In this document: in pieces, positions 1 to 11,155 of the stretch | Numbering within the stretch: the stretch's first letter is position 1 | Layout: each line of letters opens with the position of its first letter | Source of the DNA: Aplectana chamaeleonis | Taxonomy: Eukaryota > Nematoda > Chromadorea > Rhabditida > Cosmocercidae | Length of the DNA: 64,000 nt | Direction: 5' to 3' | Assembly: GCA_029168955.1 (NCBI GenBank) | Contig: JAPDOI010000703.1 | Location: 70,001-134,000, forward strand | Translations under genes and position numbers: made by a program | Notes under the pieces: model-generated | The model's database searches: none | What the model saw: the letters and a program-made list of their open reading frames with translations, nothing else | Told to the model about the DNA's origin: nothing

Positions 1-977
1 CATACTTCAAGGCAAAAGCTGTGCGGAATGTGGCCTGCCATCTCGACCTTTTTCGAACTCTTCTGGGTATGAATGAAGTAAGAGAGAGAAATATATCCCT
101 GAAGCTATTGAATGCGGACCGATGAGGTCTGCGGAAAAATGTTTCACTGATGTAGGTGGGAGCATATGAGAGTGGTTTTTCGCCGCCACCATGAATTACC
201 GTAGCATGGGGCGTCTGGTTACCAAATTTCCTCTCTTCGAAATACGTGGTGTACACATATTTTAGGCCTATTTTAGACCAAAATATATTTCAGGCCTATT
301 TTTGAGGTGTTCTTCTAACCCAGGGGTACTTCAAAGACAGGCTAGGCTGCACTTGCGTAGTGGTTTTTTTTATCGCTCAACTTTGAAAAAAAACAATGAT
401 GAGGAAAAGCCAGTTATTCAAATCTAAATAAGTCATCGCTTTCAAACTACTTGTCATTATCGTCCTTTTCTAGGCCGCAAACTTGTTCGAAAATCTGAAT
501 TTTCATTGCCTATCCTATTTTGAAATGTTTTACTAATACAGGTTTGCTGCAGAAAAAGAGTGTACTTCTATTTTTTAGCCCTCTCTTCTTGTTGGACTTC
601 TATTAGAGGTGTACTTTGAATTAAGGTGTCATTCGATTTATGGAGAAAGTGCGGTGTGCTTTCTAGTTTTCCCGCAATCTCCTTGCTCCAGTCTCACTAC
701 ATATATGTACCTTCGCAACAATACGTCAATTGAATTTCCAAAGGCACCCAAAAAGAAGTAGCGCCCACAGATTTCTGTAAGAAGCTCATAAACACTTAAG
801 CCCGATCATGTTTCAGTGGTAAGCTTGAGGTCACGCACAGTGTTCCCTCTGCTAAGAGTATAGTCAAGCATTCTCATCAGCATGAGCATCTGGGATAAGG
901 CCCCTATAGCTGAGCTTCTTTCAGGCGCAATTTGACGGTATCACTCAATTATCTGAAGCAGCGCAAACTCAATTTAC
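1..977. other. Serpin 1 intron, no feature seen
   Basis: By comparison with serpin 2 this is the first part of the large intron before the last two exons. I see no exon, repeat or RNA gene in it. Small open frames on both strands have no recognisable content. Confidence 0.6.
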
Positions 978-3900
978 CGTGACAAATGTTATTTGCAGCT
1001 TCGAGAGCAAGCCCTGAATTTTTTCTCCATTCAGTTTTGAGCGGAGTGCTTCGAGACCGAATCTGAAATAGAAACTGTTTATCAATCTATAAATACTATT
1101 GATAAGCCACAAAAGTATCTTGACCTGTTCTTCGGTAGGAACAAGTTGAGCGAATATGAAGAATCTGAGTACAGCAGCGATAATACTTGCACGTCCTCGT
1201 CTTCAGCGAATAGTTTATGCCCATAGTACTCATTCATGAACTCAGCCTGAATACTCATATTAAGGAGACTTTCAGTCAAGGTCAACAAGAGGGTTTGGCT
1301 TTTGTGAAAATGCCGCTCGTGATGATTTTAGAATTGTAGAACATGGGGTTTTCAAAGAAAAACTCACTTGTCGGCTCTGGCTCGCAGAAGAATAGAAAGT
1401 CTCGTATGAACTGTCTTCTTTACAGAATTTCTCATCCCACTCGGCGGAGAAGTAAATAGCATTGACAATAAATGAGAAAGCCTCTGCAAGAAACTTATAG
1501 CCCTTCTTCTTCAACATGAGCCGGTCGAAGAAAGGCCTATAGGGCTTATTGTGTCTGAATCTCTTTGTCACTGTATGTATTTTGCCATGACCGACCGCTC
1601 CGCTGCTTACACCACCCAGATTTATTTGAGCAAGATAGGCTAATGGACCATGCGCATAGAGAATCGGGATACCTCGCCGAAATTCAGAGCCTTAGAACAA
1701 TTTGTGGTGTTTTCTTCGCTAGCCCTCCCATCGCACAGGGGGTTTTCAACATGCACCTTCTTTGAGAATGAGAGGAGTCAATCCTGTTTTCCCATCTTTA
1801 TATATTTTTTCAATACGAAATGCTCATCGCGCACCTGTTCAGGTCGGTGCGAAAATTATGCAGATCTAGTGACAATTTTTTGAATTTCAGCGTCGTTCAT
1901 TTATCAAAGCGTGATAAACTATCCAGAAGCACGTGTTTTTCTACCTAACGCCTCCACCTCTTAGTGAAAGACTCGTGGTTCTCGAGTTATATGCAAAATT
2001 TCGGTGTAAATCTCAAATGCAGACCATCTTTGAGTGCTTTATCCACGTTCCATCAAACCAACAAAGCCGCCGAAATAGGTGGTACATTTGAACACACTGA
2101 GGTGGTTATTGATATTTTACGGCTTTGTGAATTTGCATGTCCGGTCATTTCGAGAGGAAATTCAGCAGCGAAGCTTTGCTGTTATTTGACGTTGACATAA
2201 CCCTACCCAACAATTTTCTTTTGTCGTTTATTTTTCAATTAAAAAAAATCTCTTATGAGAACAAAGTTCAAACACACCGTCGATGAGAGCCGTAGTAGCA
2301 TCTTAACAAAACTTGTTAATGAATGCGAATTTCATTTTATTGATAGTTCTCACACATATTATCATCTAGTCCATGGATGGTCCAAAGGCCCAGTTAACTT
2401 TAGCAGCTTTGGTGTGTGGTTAGGAAAAATCGGAAAAGCGTTCGAACACTCTCAGTCGGCATATTTGAGTTTCGTCAAATTTCATCTGAGAATTGGGGAA
2501 CCACTATCGGACAGCTTAGGTATTTTGGACGGATTTCGTAGAAAAGAGGGGCGGGAAACTCTCTCTCCAACCTAATACTTGTGTTAGTTTCGATTGATAA
2601 TGGATCTCGAAGGCTTGCCAACTATTTAAAAACAGTGTCCACTACTACTGAGACAGCCTCTGAGTCTTAAGCTAAACCGCGATGTTCGGAACACCACTTG
2701 CGTTGGAATGTGACTGTAAAAGGGCCGAAACACAATCACACTGCTCCAATCTTCACGCTGGAGCACACATCACCCGCACTTACCCTCAACGTCAGCCAAT
2801 CAGTATAAACAATTAAAGGCAGCGTTCACGATGATCACCCTCGTTGACTTTCCACCGTGAAATGATAGGCGAGAAGGATGCCAGGCTCCCAGTGCCGAAA
2901 AATTGGTAGGAAACGAGACAGGAGTGGCAAAATGACGGCTGCAAACAGGCGTTTTGGTGTGCCAGAACCGCCCCGTGCTCCAATTCCGCCCCTTCGATAT
3001 GAACAAATGAAGATTCAGATTACAAGATTAATCAAGGCAAGAAAGGGCTGATAAGTGAGCTGATCAACTGATTGCACTGATAGGCATCATTCTTCATAGC
3101 GGTCCATTCCCCTACGCTCAAAAATCAACGTAAACAAGGGAGGACCTATTTTAGCTCAAAAACACGGCTTTTGCGTCTTTTTAAAGAATGCCTTGCTATA
3201 TAGGGCACCAGACCTCTCGTAAACCGTGGAGATATTTGAAGTGAAATCTAGCGTGAACACTGCCTTGTCAAGGAAGTTGAGAACATCGGCATTAAAGGCA
3301 CATTCCAACCTCAGAACCGCTTTTTCGTTTTTCGGTGTATCTTGGAATAAAACTTCACGCTGATTACAATGATGTCCTCAGAATCGCTCAGAACTCGCTG
3401 CGAACGGAGTAATGGCCTCTCAAATGTTTTGAATTGGCACGGCGAATAGTTTGCGGACGAGTTGTCTCGAGCCTGTTTTCGCTCGTTATTCGCATCCATC
3501 GTTCTAATACAGGCCACGTTATGAAGCCAGACACAAAACAAATGGGAGAACATATGTAGATGTAAATAAAATCAATCGCTCTCTCTCTATTCTTTCTCCT
3601 ATTGAGATCAGAGGCTTCTCGGTGGGCGCAACTCATTTTTTTATGGGTCGTGGTTGAGTCTTCCGCACTTTTTCGCGCTTATTCAAACGATCTGCGTTTT
3701 CGCGCTTGGCAGGCTTACTATAAATGGCAGTCGGACCATGATTTCAAAAATTGCCCCTGAGGTTGGACTGTGCCTTTAACAGCGTGCAATTGGAAGCGGC
3801 CCAGACGAACGAATGGTATCTATGATTTAATACAGCGTCCTTGGACAACACACCTTTTACCATATCTGCAGCAATCATGTTCTTGATTTTACCTCCAGTG

Positions 3901-4480
3901 GAATCACTTACGAAGTTGTTGACATGCTAAAATATTCGAGCATGCTGCCGAAAACTGGACGCGTAAGATCTTGAAATCGACCTCGGCTGTCTCTTGTGGT
4001 TTGTAGAAATCGAGTGCTTCCACCTTCGCTCCGTAATTTGTCGTTATGATTTCTCGGTATGCCCTCTCGATTCCAAATCGGTCGCTGCAATCAGGCAAAT
4101 GTGTTTTGCAAGGGAACGTTTTAAAGAAAATTCATAAAAATCACAAACTTCAAGAAGAAACCGTTTGCTATTTTGCTCTCTACCCCACCCTCTGCTTTCT
4201 GGATCTCACGTGATAGTCTTGAGTAGTACTCGATGATTTCGCTTTCTGATTGACCTTCAATAGCAGAAATTAGAGTTTTCCTGTCGATTATCGCAAAATG
4301 ACGTTCGGATTCACCTTGCCAGAGAACATCATCGATCTCCTTTCTGGTCCTGCCTCTCGCACCAATTTGGACCATTGCCAAGGCGAAGATTACGGAAACG
4401 GGAGAAACAACCAGCGATTCGTTCGCCGGAACGTGACGGAGCATGTTCATACCAAAATCAGTTTCCATTGTTGGGAACAT
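978..4480 (-). CDS. Serpin 1, N-terminal seven coding exons (3' end outside window)
   Basis: This is a serine protease inhibitor of the nematode SRP type. Exons, each with GT/AG borders, are 4480-4315, 4254-4149, 4084-3982, 3926-3854, 1483-1368, 1246-1125 and 1062-978, giving 257 codons with no stop. Visible motifs run in serpin order: ETDFG at the start of helix A, SPVSVIFALAMVQIGARG in the helix B shutter region, KIANGFFLN, KVEALDF, KIKNMI, FIVNAIYFSAEW, EFMNE, DVQVLSLLY and KIQGLLSKL. The exon for the strand before the reactive loop and the loop exon are missing; in serpin 2 they lie 5.6 kb further on, so here they fall before base 1. The start is the ATG one base after TTTTTTTCAG. No signal peptide is visible, so the product is probably cytosolic unless an upstream exon was missed. 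The 2.4 kb intron between 3853 and 1484 carries two MITEs. Exon borders may be off by one or two bases. Confidence 0.9.
2816..3266. mobile_element. MITE with AAGGCAG TIR, copy 1
   Basis: Left end reads TA then AAGGCAGCGTTCACGATG; right end is GCGTGAACACTGCCTT. The right TA is lost (GTCA follows). It lies in the large third intron of serpin 1, about 30 bases from the next MITE. No protein is encoded. Related copies are at 29806, 30842, 53208 and 53974. Confidence 0.75.
3295..3776. mobile_element. MITE, AAGGCACA subfamily, TA-flanked
   Basis: Left end AAGGCACATTCCAACCTCAG pairs with right end CTGAGGTTGGACTGTGCCTT, about 19 of 20 bases inverted, and both are bordered by TA. It lies in the intron of serpin 1, 77 bases from the donor of the fourth coding exon. 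A degenerate relative is at 34751. Confidence 0.8.
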
Positions 4481-4492
4481 CCTGAAAAAAAG
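4481..4492 (-). promoter_or_regulatory. Acceptor next to the serpin 1 start codon, possible spliced-leader site
   Basis: On the minus strand the sequence reads TTTTTTTCAG directly followed by G and the ATG. This is the form of nematode acceptors used for cis or SL trans-splicing. Serpin 2 has TTCTAG ten bases before its ATG at 56324-56329. Without RNA data I cannot tell trans-splicing from an upstream non-coding exon. Confidence 0.45.
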
Positions 4493-5445
4493 CGTGACAG
4501 AAAAACCTTGTTGAAATATCAAAGGACAGCAAGCATGCCAAAAGTGAGACAACTTCGAGGAAGCCTGAATGAAATGCGATTCCAATAAATTTCAACACCT
4601 TACTGCAAGTGTTATAACACCAGAGCGCAGTACATCTCTCATGTGAAGGAAACTTTAGAAAGTTGGTAGTAGGAAGTAGTACTTAAGTAGAAGTGTAGTA
4701 CTTTAGAAGAAAGAACTTTAGAAAGTTTAGAAACTCCAAAACACGCGGTTAGCATTCTATCTCTAAGAAGCAGCGTTGCAGCTATTATCTCGCTGTCTCG
4801 GGAGGTTTCTCCCATTGAGTTTTCTCGAAAACCTTAGCTCAGTTTTTATGATAAAGCCATCATAGCATGGGATTGACGATTACTGTTCAACGTTGTCAAT
4901 GAAATATCAATATCAACTCTGTTGAAGCGCTAGGAAGTCAGGGATGGAGGGATGAGTTCTGTCATTCACAGAGCCAATGACAGCCGTGCGGTGCAGCCTG
5001 CCATAGACCTGGACGTGAAACCCCAAGTCCGGAAAGCGTTTCGCTACCTTTCGTTGTGCAGTGAGGCATAGAAATTGATTAGGGATCCTCACTCTATTAC
5101 AGTTTATTTGCACGCAGCTTGTGCGCTTGGCAATGTGGTACCGTATCAATCGAACTCAAAGCCGAATGTGGCTCACTCCCATGGTCCTCAATTCTTTTAA
5201 AACGGTCACTCAGAAATTGAGGAACTTCGCTGTTGTCAAGAAAACATGAAGGTTGTTGTCGAAAGAGACTGTTCTGGCATTGAAGGAGCAGAGTACGAAG
5301 TATTTACTCTGGTGTAGTCATTTCGTCGCCAATACTCGAACTGGTAGGTGGCTGTTTGTGAATCTTCGCCGCCCCGCACTCTCCGTGAAGCTCCGATGAA
5401 AATCTTTAAGATTTGCGGTTATGGTGGCCACATATCACTGAGCCT
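4490..5445. other. Upstream flank of serpin 1, nothing firm
   Basis: About 950 bases of mixed sequence with no coding exon, TIR pair or tandem repeat that I can support. The serpin 1 promoter should lie here, but no TATA box is convincing. Confidence 0.5.
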
Positions 5446-5448
5446 TAC

Positions 5449-5556
<108 letters not shown>

Positions 5557-5579
5557 CTAGTGACCCTTCGGGTCACTAG
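5557..5579. repeat. Perfect 10-bp stem-loop next to (TTTA)n
   Basis: CTAGTGACCC, TTC, GGGTCACTAG form a perfect ten base pair hairpin with a three base loop right at the edge of the microsatellite. It may be the end of a short retroelement or MITE whose other end I cannot find. Confidence 0.7.
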
Positions 5580-5861
5580 CCCGTGGCAGCCACTTGACTT
5601 GAAGCCTCTGCTTTCAGGACAAATTCACTCGAATTTACACGTCTGTGTGCGCGTATGTTGCATCTCTTTCACTCCCACCCTCTCCTGCTGTCTCCACCCT
5701 CGTTCTGCACACGCACGCAGGCTTAAAACTGTTTGGGGGGGCACTCGAGAAAATGATATGATTCATCCATGAAAATGAGAATTTGTGCTGATATGATATG
5801 CTTGATAGCGTTATCAGTCATTGTTTCCGTGGAGACTCCATGGAATTACTTCGACTTCTGA

Positions 5862-6436
5862 GGCTCCGTCCATAGCAGACGACCAGCAGCAAAGCGTCAA
5901 GGCGTCGGAGCGTCATGCGCATGACGCTCGACGGCTGGCGCATGCAGCGTGTCCGAGGGCGGCACAGGGTTAGGCTCCGTTCATAGCAGACGACCAGCGG
6001 CAAAGCGTCATGGCGTCGGAGCGTCATGCGCCAGCGCTTAAACGCTGACGTATGACGCTCGACGGCTGGCGCACTCAATGTGTCCGAGGACGGCACGTGG
6101 CTAACGATGGTATCGATAATATTAGTGACAGCCGCTACTGCCGCTATGACTCCACCGTCAGCGACAGGCCGGCCCCAGTGGTCGCTGGGGAGTCAGATCA
6201 ATAAAGAATGTTAAAGATGCGAACCCCCAGCGCCACTTGGCGCTGGGTCGTCTGCTATGGACGGAACCTTAACGATGGTATTGATAATTTTAGTGACAGC
6301 CGCTGCTGCCGCTATGCCTCCACCGTCAGCGACAGGTCGGCTGCACTGATCGCTGGGGAGTCAGATCAATAACAAATGTTGAAGATGCAAACCCCTAGCG
6401 TCACTTGGCGCTAGGTCGTCTGCTACGGACGGAACC
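5862..6436. mobile_element. PIF/Harbinger-like MITE, outer copy split by an inner copy
   Basis: The left half (5862-5972) and right half (6269-6436) form one element once the inner copy is removed. Its ends begin GGCTCCGTCCATAGCAGACG and finish with the complementary ACGGAACC. It is flanked by TGA at 5859-5861 and 6437-6439. A third copy is at 51332-51600. No transposase is present. Confidence 0.8.
5973..6268. mobile_element. PIF/Harbinger-like MITE, inner copy, 296 bp
   Basis: Starts with GGCTCCGTTCATAGCAGACG and ends with the inverted CGTCTGCTATGGACGGAACC. It is bordered by TTA at 5970-5972 and 6269-6271. The outer element reads straight across when one TTA and the inner copy are removed, which gives the 3-bp target duplication directly. 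Three-base TNA duplications fit the PIF/Harbinger superfamily. Confidence 0.85.
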
Positions 6437-6589
6437 TGAGAGCGGTATCACTCATTTTCCAACTGAATCTTGGGTGCCCCCTCCCCCCCCAAATAGTTTC
6501 ATACCGGCACGCATAGGAGCAATTAATCTTCCTCAACAGAGGGCAGCAGCTCCTAAACATGAACCCTCCAATAGTAGACTCCGCCAGTA

Positions 6590-6905
6590 CACTGTGCCAG
6601 CCAGCAGCTCAATAGATCAACACCACCAGTTAACCTTGCCCGTAACGCTCAACCAGTGGGCTCCACCAATCAACTCTGCCAGCCAGTCCAGCAGCGCAAC
6701 AGGCCAGCTCCGCCAGCTGGCCTTGTCTGTGAATATCTACCAGTGAACTCCACCAGTCAACTCTGCCAGCCTGTTCAGCAGCTCCACATCTAAACTCCGC
6801 CAGTTAACCTTGTCGGTAACGCTCTACCAGTTGACTCCGCCAGTCAACTCCGCCAACCAGTTCGGCAACTACGCGAGCCAACCTTGTTCAAGAGCCCCTG
6901 CATGT
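6590..6905 (+). repeat. Degenerate satellite, left outlier
   Basis: Diverged copies of the satellite that dominates 10.0-16.9 kb, recognised by recurring CCAGCTCCGCCAGCTG, GTGAATATCTACCAGT and GTCAACTCTGCCAGCC words. An AT-rich spacer separates it from the next block. Confidence 0.75.
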
Positions 6906-7904
6906 TGCCCTCGTCAATAAACTTCGCCAGCCAGATAAACACTCCAATTTTGCTGTAAACTCACTTAATTTCGCATTACATTCACCTTATATTCACGGCA
7001 TACTCACCCCATTCTCACTTCTTAGCAGTATTCCCACCTATACTATGAGTTCACACGAAAAAAAAAACTTTATGCTCAAGTGTAAATAGACATCAAATAC
7101 ATTTTGACGTGGCATCAAGTCCCGGACTGACCGACTACGCATAGAACAATCATTCGGCCATCCATTACCCAGCCGTCAAGGCTCTTCCATTGATAGCTTT
7201 AGAAAAGTGCAATGTACGTATGGAATATCCTGAAAATGAAGTGTCCTCTTACATTGAATTCTCACAGTTACAAACTCAGGAAGTCGCCGCCTTCCGTAAA
7301 TGTCGAATATGCGTTCTCTAGTGGCCACTACCATGGGAATCTATTGCAGGGCGCGTGCTCCGCACAGCAGCAGGTGCTCCAAAATTCCATCTCAGACGTG
7401 CTGCAAGGTAGTCCAGCGCTTTAAACGCATTATGCTGACACGCGGCGTAGCCGGCACACCGACATGGCCAGCTTCTGAGTCCCGGCTAAAGAAAGTGTAG
7501 TATGTTTTCCTTGGGAATCTATTTCGAGTTGAATGTGTATCATGGAGCTCCTATTAGTTGAGGCTCATGCTGTAATTAAAAACACAATGGAAGCACATGC
7601 TCCCTAGCAGCATGTTCCTGACTGTGCTAGAAACCACCTCGTCTTCGAGTTGAATGCATATTCGACAAACTTTGAATGCGGCGATTGTCTGAGGATATCA
7701 TGTCACATATTGCGCACCGAGATGCTTCTCTATCCATTAAAAGTTTGATTACGAAGAGTCTTGGATACTTATTCCCCATTTTTCAAGGCTTACTCTCAGC
7801 TGGGCACCGACACGCCCAGGAACACTCTCTCGCCACGACGAGGCGGTACACCATCGAGAGGGAAAACTGCTGCACAGCACTTTGATTTCACGCATAGACC
7901 TTGT
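6906..7904. other. Spacer between satellite blocks, no gene seen
   Basis: About 1 kb of mostly AT-rich sequence, with loose CTCACC/TTCACC recurrences near 6950-7020. Overlapping short frames on both strands show no family features. Confidence 0.5.
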
Positions 7905-8414
7905 CGTAAAAATTCGCCACTGAATCCAGCAGCACAACATCAACCAAGCAAGCTAAGCTCGTCTGCGAACCTCTACCAAATCACCTCGTCAGTCAACTTT
8001 GCAAGTCAGTCCAACAGCTCTAAATGTCAACTGTGTGCCTGCTAACCAGTTCAGCAGCCCTTCACGTCAACTACGCCTCTGCCAGCCAATTCGATAGCTC
8101 TGCATACTACCTACGCTATCCAAACTCGTCCGTGAAGCTCTACAAGTTCACTTCGCCAACTTTGCCAGCCTGATCAAGAGCACCACGTTCCCGCCCCGCC
8201 AGTTTGGCGCGCCCGAAAACCTCTATCATTTATTTCATCAGTAAACTTTAGTTGAAGGTTCAGCGGCTCCTCAGGCCAGCCTCTCCCGCTAACTCGTTCG
8301 TGAATATCGACCAGTAGTCTCCGTCAGTAAACTGTACCAGCGGGTTTGACAGCTCCACAGACCAACTAAACCTGTGCCATGGATTTCAGCAACTCCCGAG
8401 GCCAACCTCGTACC
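7905..8414 (+). repeat. Degenerate satellite, second outlier block
   Basis: Diverged satellite monomers (words such as AACCTCTACCAAATCACC and CAGTCAACTTTGCAAG). It ends in CAACCTCGTACC (8403-8414), which is repeated at 10015-10026 on the far side of the LINE inserted there. Confidence 0.7.
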
Positions 8415-8445
8415 TTCTTCTTCTTTGCAGCCAAAGAGGGGGGTC

Positions 8446-8857
8446 AATATACAAAGATGGACGGACTCCCAACTGGATCGTCCGCGTCTTTTACGTGCGG
8501 AGCACACCAAGTTCGTCAGGGATCACTTGAGTAGGATGACCGTCAATTCCATATTGGAGGTCGTACCACCCATGGTCAGCAACACCGAGATGGAACTCGG
8601 TAGGCGGGCTAGAAGTACCCTTGCCTCGTTACGCTGCGGTCATTTCCCTATGCTGATGTCATACTTGCATAAGATCGATCGCAGTAAGCCAGACGAGTGC
8701 CCGGACTGCGGTGGCCGTGGCCACACAACTGAACACCTATTCGATTGCCCAAAGAGGCCTACCACTCTGACAACAATGGATTTGTGGACAAATCCGGTTC
8801 CAGTCGCCCGTTTCTTGAACCTTTGACAAAAACCTTCCTGCGGCTGCAAAGAAGAAG
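8446..8857 (+). mobile_element. LINE copy D, 5'-truncated 3' fragment
   Basis: A 412 bp sense fragment encoding the reverse transcriptase C-terminus: LGRRARSTLASLRCGH, CPDCGGRGHTTEHLFDC and LWTNPVPVARFLNL then stop. The CPDC...H...C cluster is the zinc-knuckle-like end of jockey-type LINEs. It ends in GGCTGCAAAGAAGAAGAAG. AAGAGGGGGGTC (8434-8445) and AAGAGGGGGTC (8858-8868) flank it as the target duplication, placing it inside the 3' UTR of LINE E. Confidence 0.85.
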
Positions 8858-9070
8858 AAGAGGGGGTCTCGCCACAGTTTCAGAAACTCGGCCACCAGCG
8901 TTGGATTCATCCACTAATCCACTGTCGTCAATGTAGTCAGTCTCATCGGGTAATTGAACAGGTGTGCAGTAGTATGTCCTTGACTACCGCAATCCGAGCT
9001 TTCTTCTGGTTTCCTGTTATCAATCCTATGCGAAAATGACATCAGCATGGGGAAGTGTCCACAGCGTGAA

Positions 9071-9657
9071 CTCAGAAAAATCAACAGAAGTTACTTGTAG
9101 TATAAATGTAAGTTACTTGAATGTCTCAAGTATCTTACATTTATATTACATGTAACATACTTTTATATCACGTGTAACTGAAATTTATATTACATGTAAG
9201 TTACACTTATGTTACATGTAACTTACATTCGAATTTTCCCTATGGCTGGCCATCACGTGACGCAGACGACACGCGAAGCAGAGGGCGCGTCCCAGACCAC
9301 AGACTACTCAAAAAATGCTGTGCAGGGTCTTTCCTGCTAGTATGGGGTCAAGTGCCTCAAACTTGGGTAATTGAACCAACAGGAACGCCAGTCGTAAGCC
9401 TGACCCCGCGAGTGCGTCGTACATCAACCTTGGAAATATCTTCTTGGTCGATTTAAGTTACTTGCGACTTATATTGTGCCATTTAGGTCACACGTAACAT
9501 ATCGGAGGCGCACCGCACGCAGTAGCTCGCCGATATGTTACATGTAACTTAAAAGACCTGAGATAATTCGCAAGTAACTTACAACGGTTAAGATATGTTA
9601 CAAGTAACTTGTTTTCGGCATTTTATGCTACAAGTAACTTGTTTTTATTTTCCTGAG
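9071..9657. mobile_element. TTACATGTAAC element, short copy
   Basis: The TIR starts CTCAGAAAAAT and ends ATTTTCCTGAG. The interior is packed with ACATGTAAC and AAGTTACTTG palindromic words around a GC-richer core (9245-9440, containing CATCACGTGACGCAGA). The long copy at 60588-61745 shares both ends and core, but expands one internal unit into a 120 bp array. No coding capacity. Confidence 0.8.
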
Positions 9658-10941
9658 AAGAGGCAAGGGAGCACCTGGCGCGCCTACCGAGTTCCATCTC
9701 GGTTTCGCTCACCTTGGGCGGCACGACACCCAGTGAAGGGGCTTACGGCGGTCTTGCTCAAATGATCCTTGACTATTTGGGTACGCTCCCCACTCTAGAG
9801 ACGGATGCGTTCTTTTTGTGCGTTTGTCCATCTCTGTATATTGATTTTCGTGGGAGCATCAGAAAACTGGCTTTCTTATACCTCTCTCTCACAGGGTCTA
9901 ATACTCTTCGCGACGGATGATTTGGCTGCTTCAAGATGTTTATGTACAGCTGCTGTGCCTGAAGTTGACAATGGTCTCTCACTGGTAGTACGCAGGCCTC
10001 GGCGTGTAAATGCTCAACCTCGTACCTCTACCAGTTGACTCCGTCACACGGCTCTGCCAGCCAGTTGGACAGCGCCACAGACCAGCTCCGCCAGTTACCC
10101 TTGCCCGCGAATTTCTACCAGTTGACTACGTCAGTCAACTCCGACAGCAGGTTACGGCAACGCCATAAGCCAGCTCCGCCAGCTGACCTAGTCCGTGAAT
10201 ATCTACCATTTGACCCCGCCGGTCTATATTGCCAGCCAGCCCAACAGCACCACAGGCCAGCTCCGCCAGCTGATCTACTCCGTGAATATCTACCATTTGA
10301 CCCCGCCAGTTCGGCAGCGCCACAGGCCAGCTTCGCCAATTACCCTTGCTCGCGAAATTCTACCAATTGACTACGTCAGTCGACTTTGCCAGCCAGCCCG
10401 GCAGCGCCACAGGCCAGCTCCGCCAGTCGACCTAGTCCGTGAATATCTACCATTTCACCCCGCCAATCTACACTGCCAACCAGTAGGCCGCGCCACAGGC
10501 CAGCTCCGCCAGCTGACACAGTCCGTGAATATCTACCAGTTGACTACGTCAGTCAACTCTGCCAGCCATTCCAGTAGCTCAATAGGTCAACTCCGTCGGC
10601 TAACCTTACCCTTAAACTTCTACCGTGAATTTCTACCACGTGAGTCTGTCAACTGCCAGCCAGTCCGGCAGCGCCACAGGCCAGCTCCGCCAGCTGACCT
10701 AGTCCGTGAATATCTACCATTTGACCCCTACACTGCCAGCCAGTCCGGCAGCGCCACAGTCCAGCTCCGCCAACTGACCTAGTCCGTAAATACCTACCAG
10801 TTGACTACGTCAGTCAACTCTGCCAGCCATTTCAGTAGCTCAATAGGTCAACTCCACCAGCTAACCTTACCCGTGAACTTCGACCGTGAATTTCTACCAC
10901 GTGAATCTGTCAACTGCCAGCCAGTCCGGCAGCGCCACAGG

Positions 10942-11080
10942 CCCCATTCAGAATGGTTCACTTGATCTCCCGGCTGAGCTCAGACCCCTCCCCACTCCAC
11001 CCTTGCGCAGCTCAGACCCCCTTCCGGTGTGGATATCCACACCGCGCGCCGTTCCCTGATTGCTAGCAGGACCAGCAGCG
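10942..11080 (+). repeat. 139-bp unit duplicated inside the satellite, copy 1
   Basis: Begins CCCCATTCAGAATGGTTCAC and ends GCTAGCAGGACCAGCAGCG. A copy with a few substitutions is at 15001-15139, and both are followed by satellite in the same phase. This suggests duplication with part of the array rather than independent insertion. Confidence 0.8.
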
Positions 11081-11155
11081 GCACAGGCCAGCTCCGCCAA
11101 CTGACCTAGTCAGTGAATATCTTCTTCTTCTTTGCAGCCACTGAGAGGAGTTTCG

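Larger units (their letters stand above)
8415..10014 (-). mobile_element. LINE copy E, jockey/CR1-like, 5'-truncated, carrying two insertions
   Basis: A minus-strand 3' fragment of the local LINE. Its tail (CTTCTTCTTCTTTGCAGCC in plus orientation) starts at 8415. The body continues at 8869-9070 and 9658-10014, and aligns with the C-terminal zinc-knuckle part of LINE A (11121 onward). LINE D (8446-8857) interrupts its 3' UTR, and a TTACATGTAAC element (9071-9657) interrupts its coding part. The insertion is flanked by a 12 bp repeat CAACCTCGTACC (8403-8414 and 10015-10026), a typical LINE target duplication, in satellite DNA. Not functional. Confidence 0.8.

Noticed and set aside
1082..1288. 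Independent small gene encoding EFMNEYYGHKLF
   Set aside because: It is serpin 1 exon 1246-1125 read past its donor and acceptor sites.
2255..2575. 106-codon plus-strand frame inside the serpin 1 intron
   Set aside because: No recognisable motif, no neighbouring exon and no counterpart in the serpin 2 intron.
10195..10782. 195-codon frame and similar frames in the satellite (also 15187-16219)
   Set aside because: The frames follow the tandem monomer, shift phase between monomers and have no start, splice or domain logic; they stay open because the monomer is poor in stop triplets.
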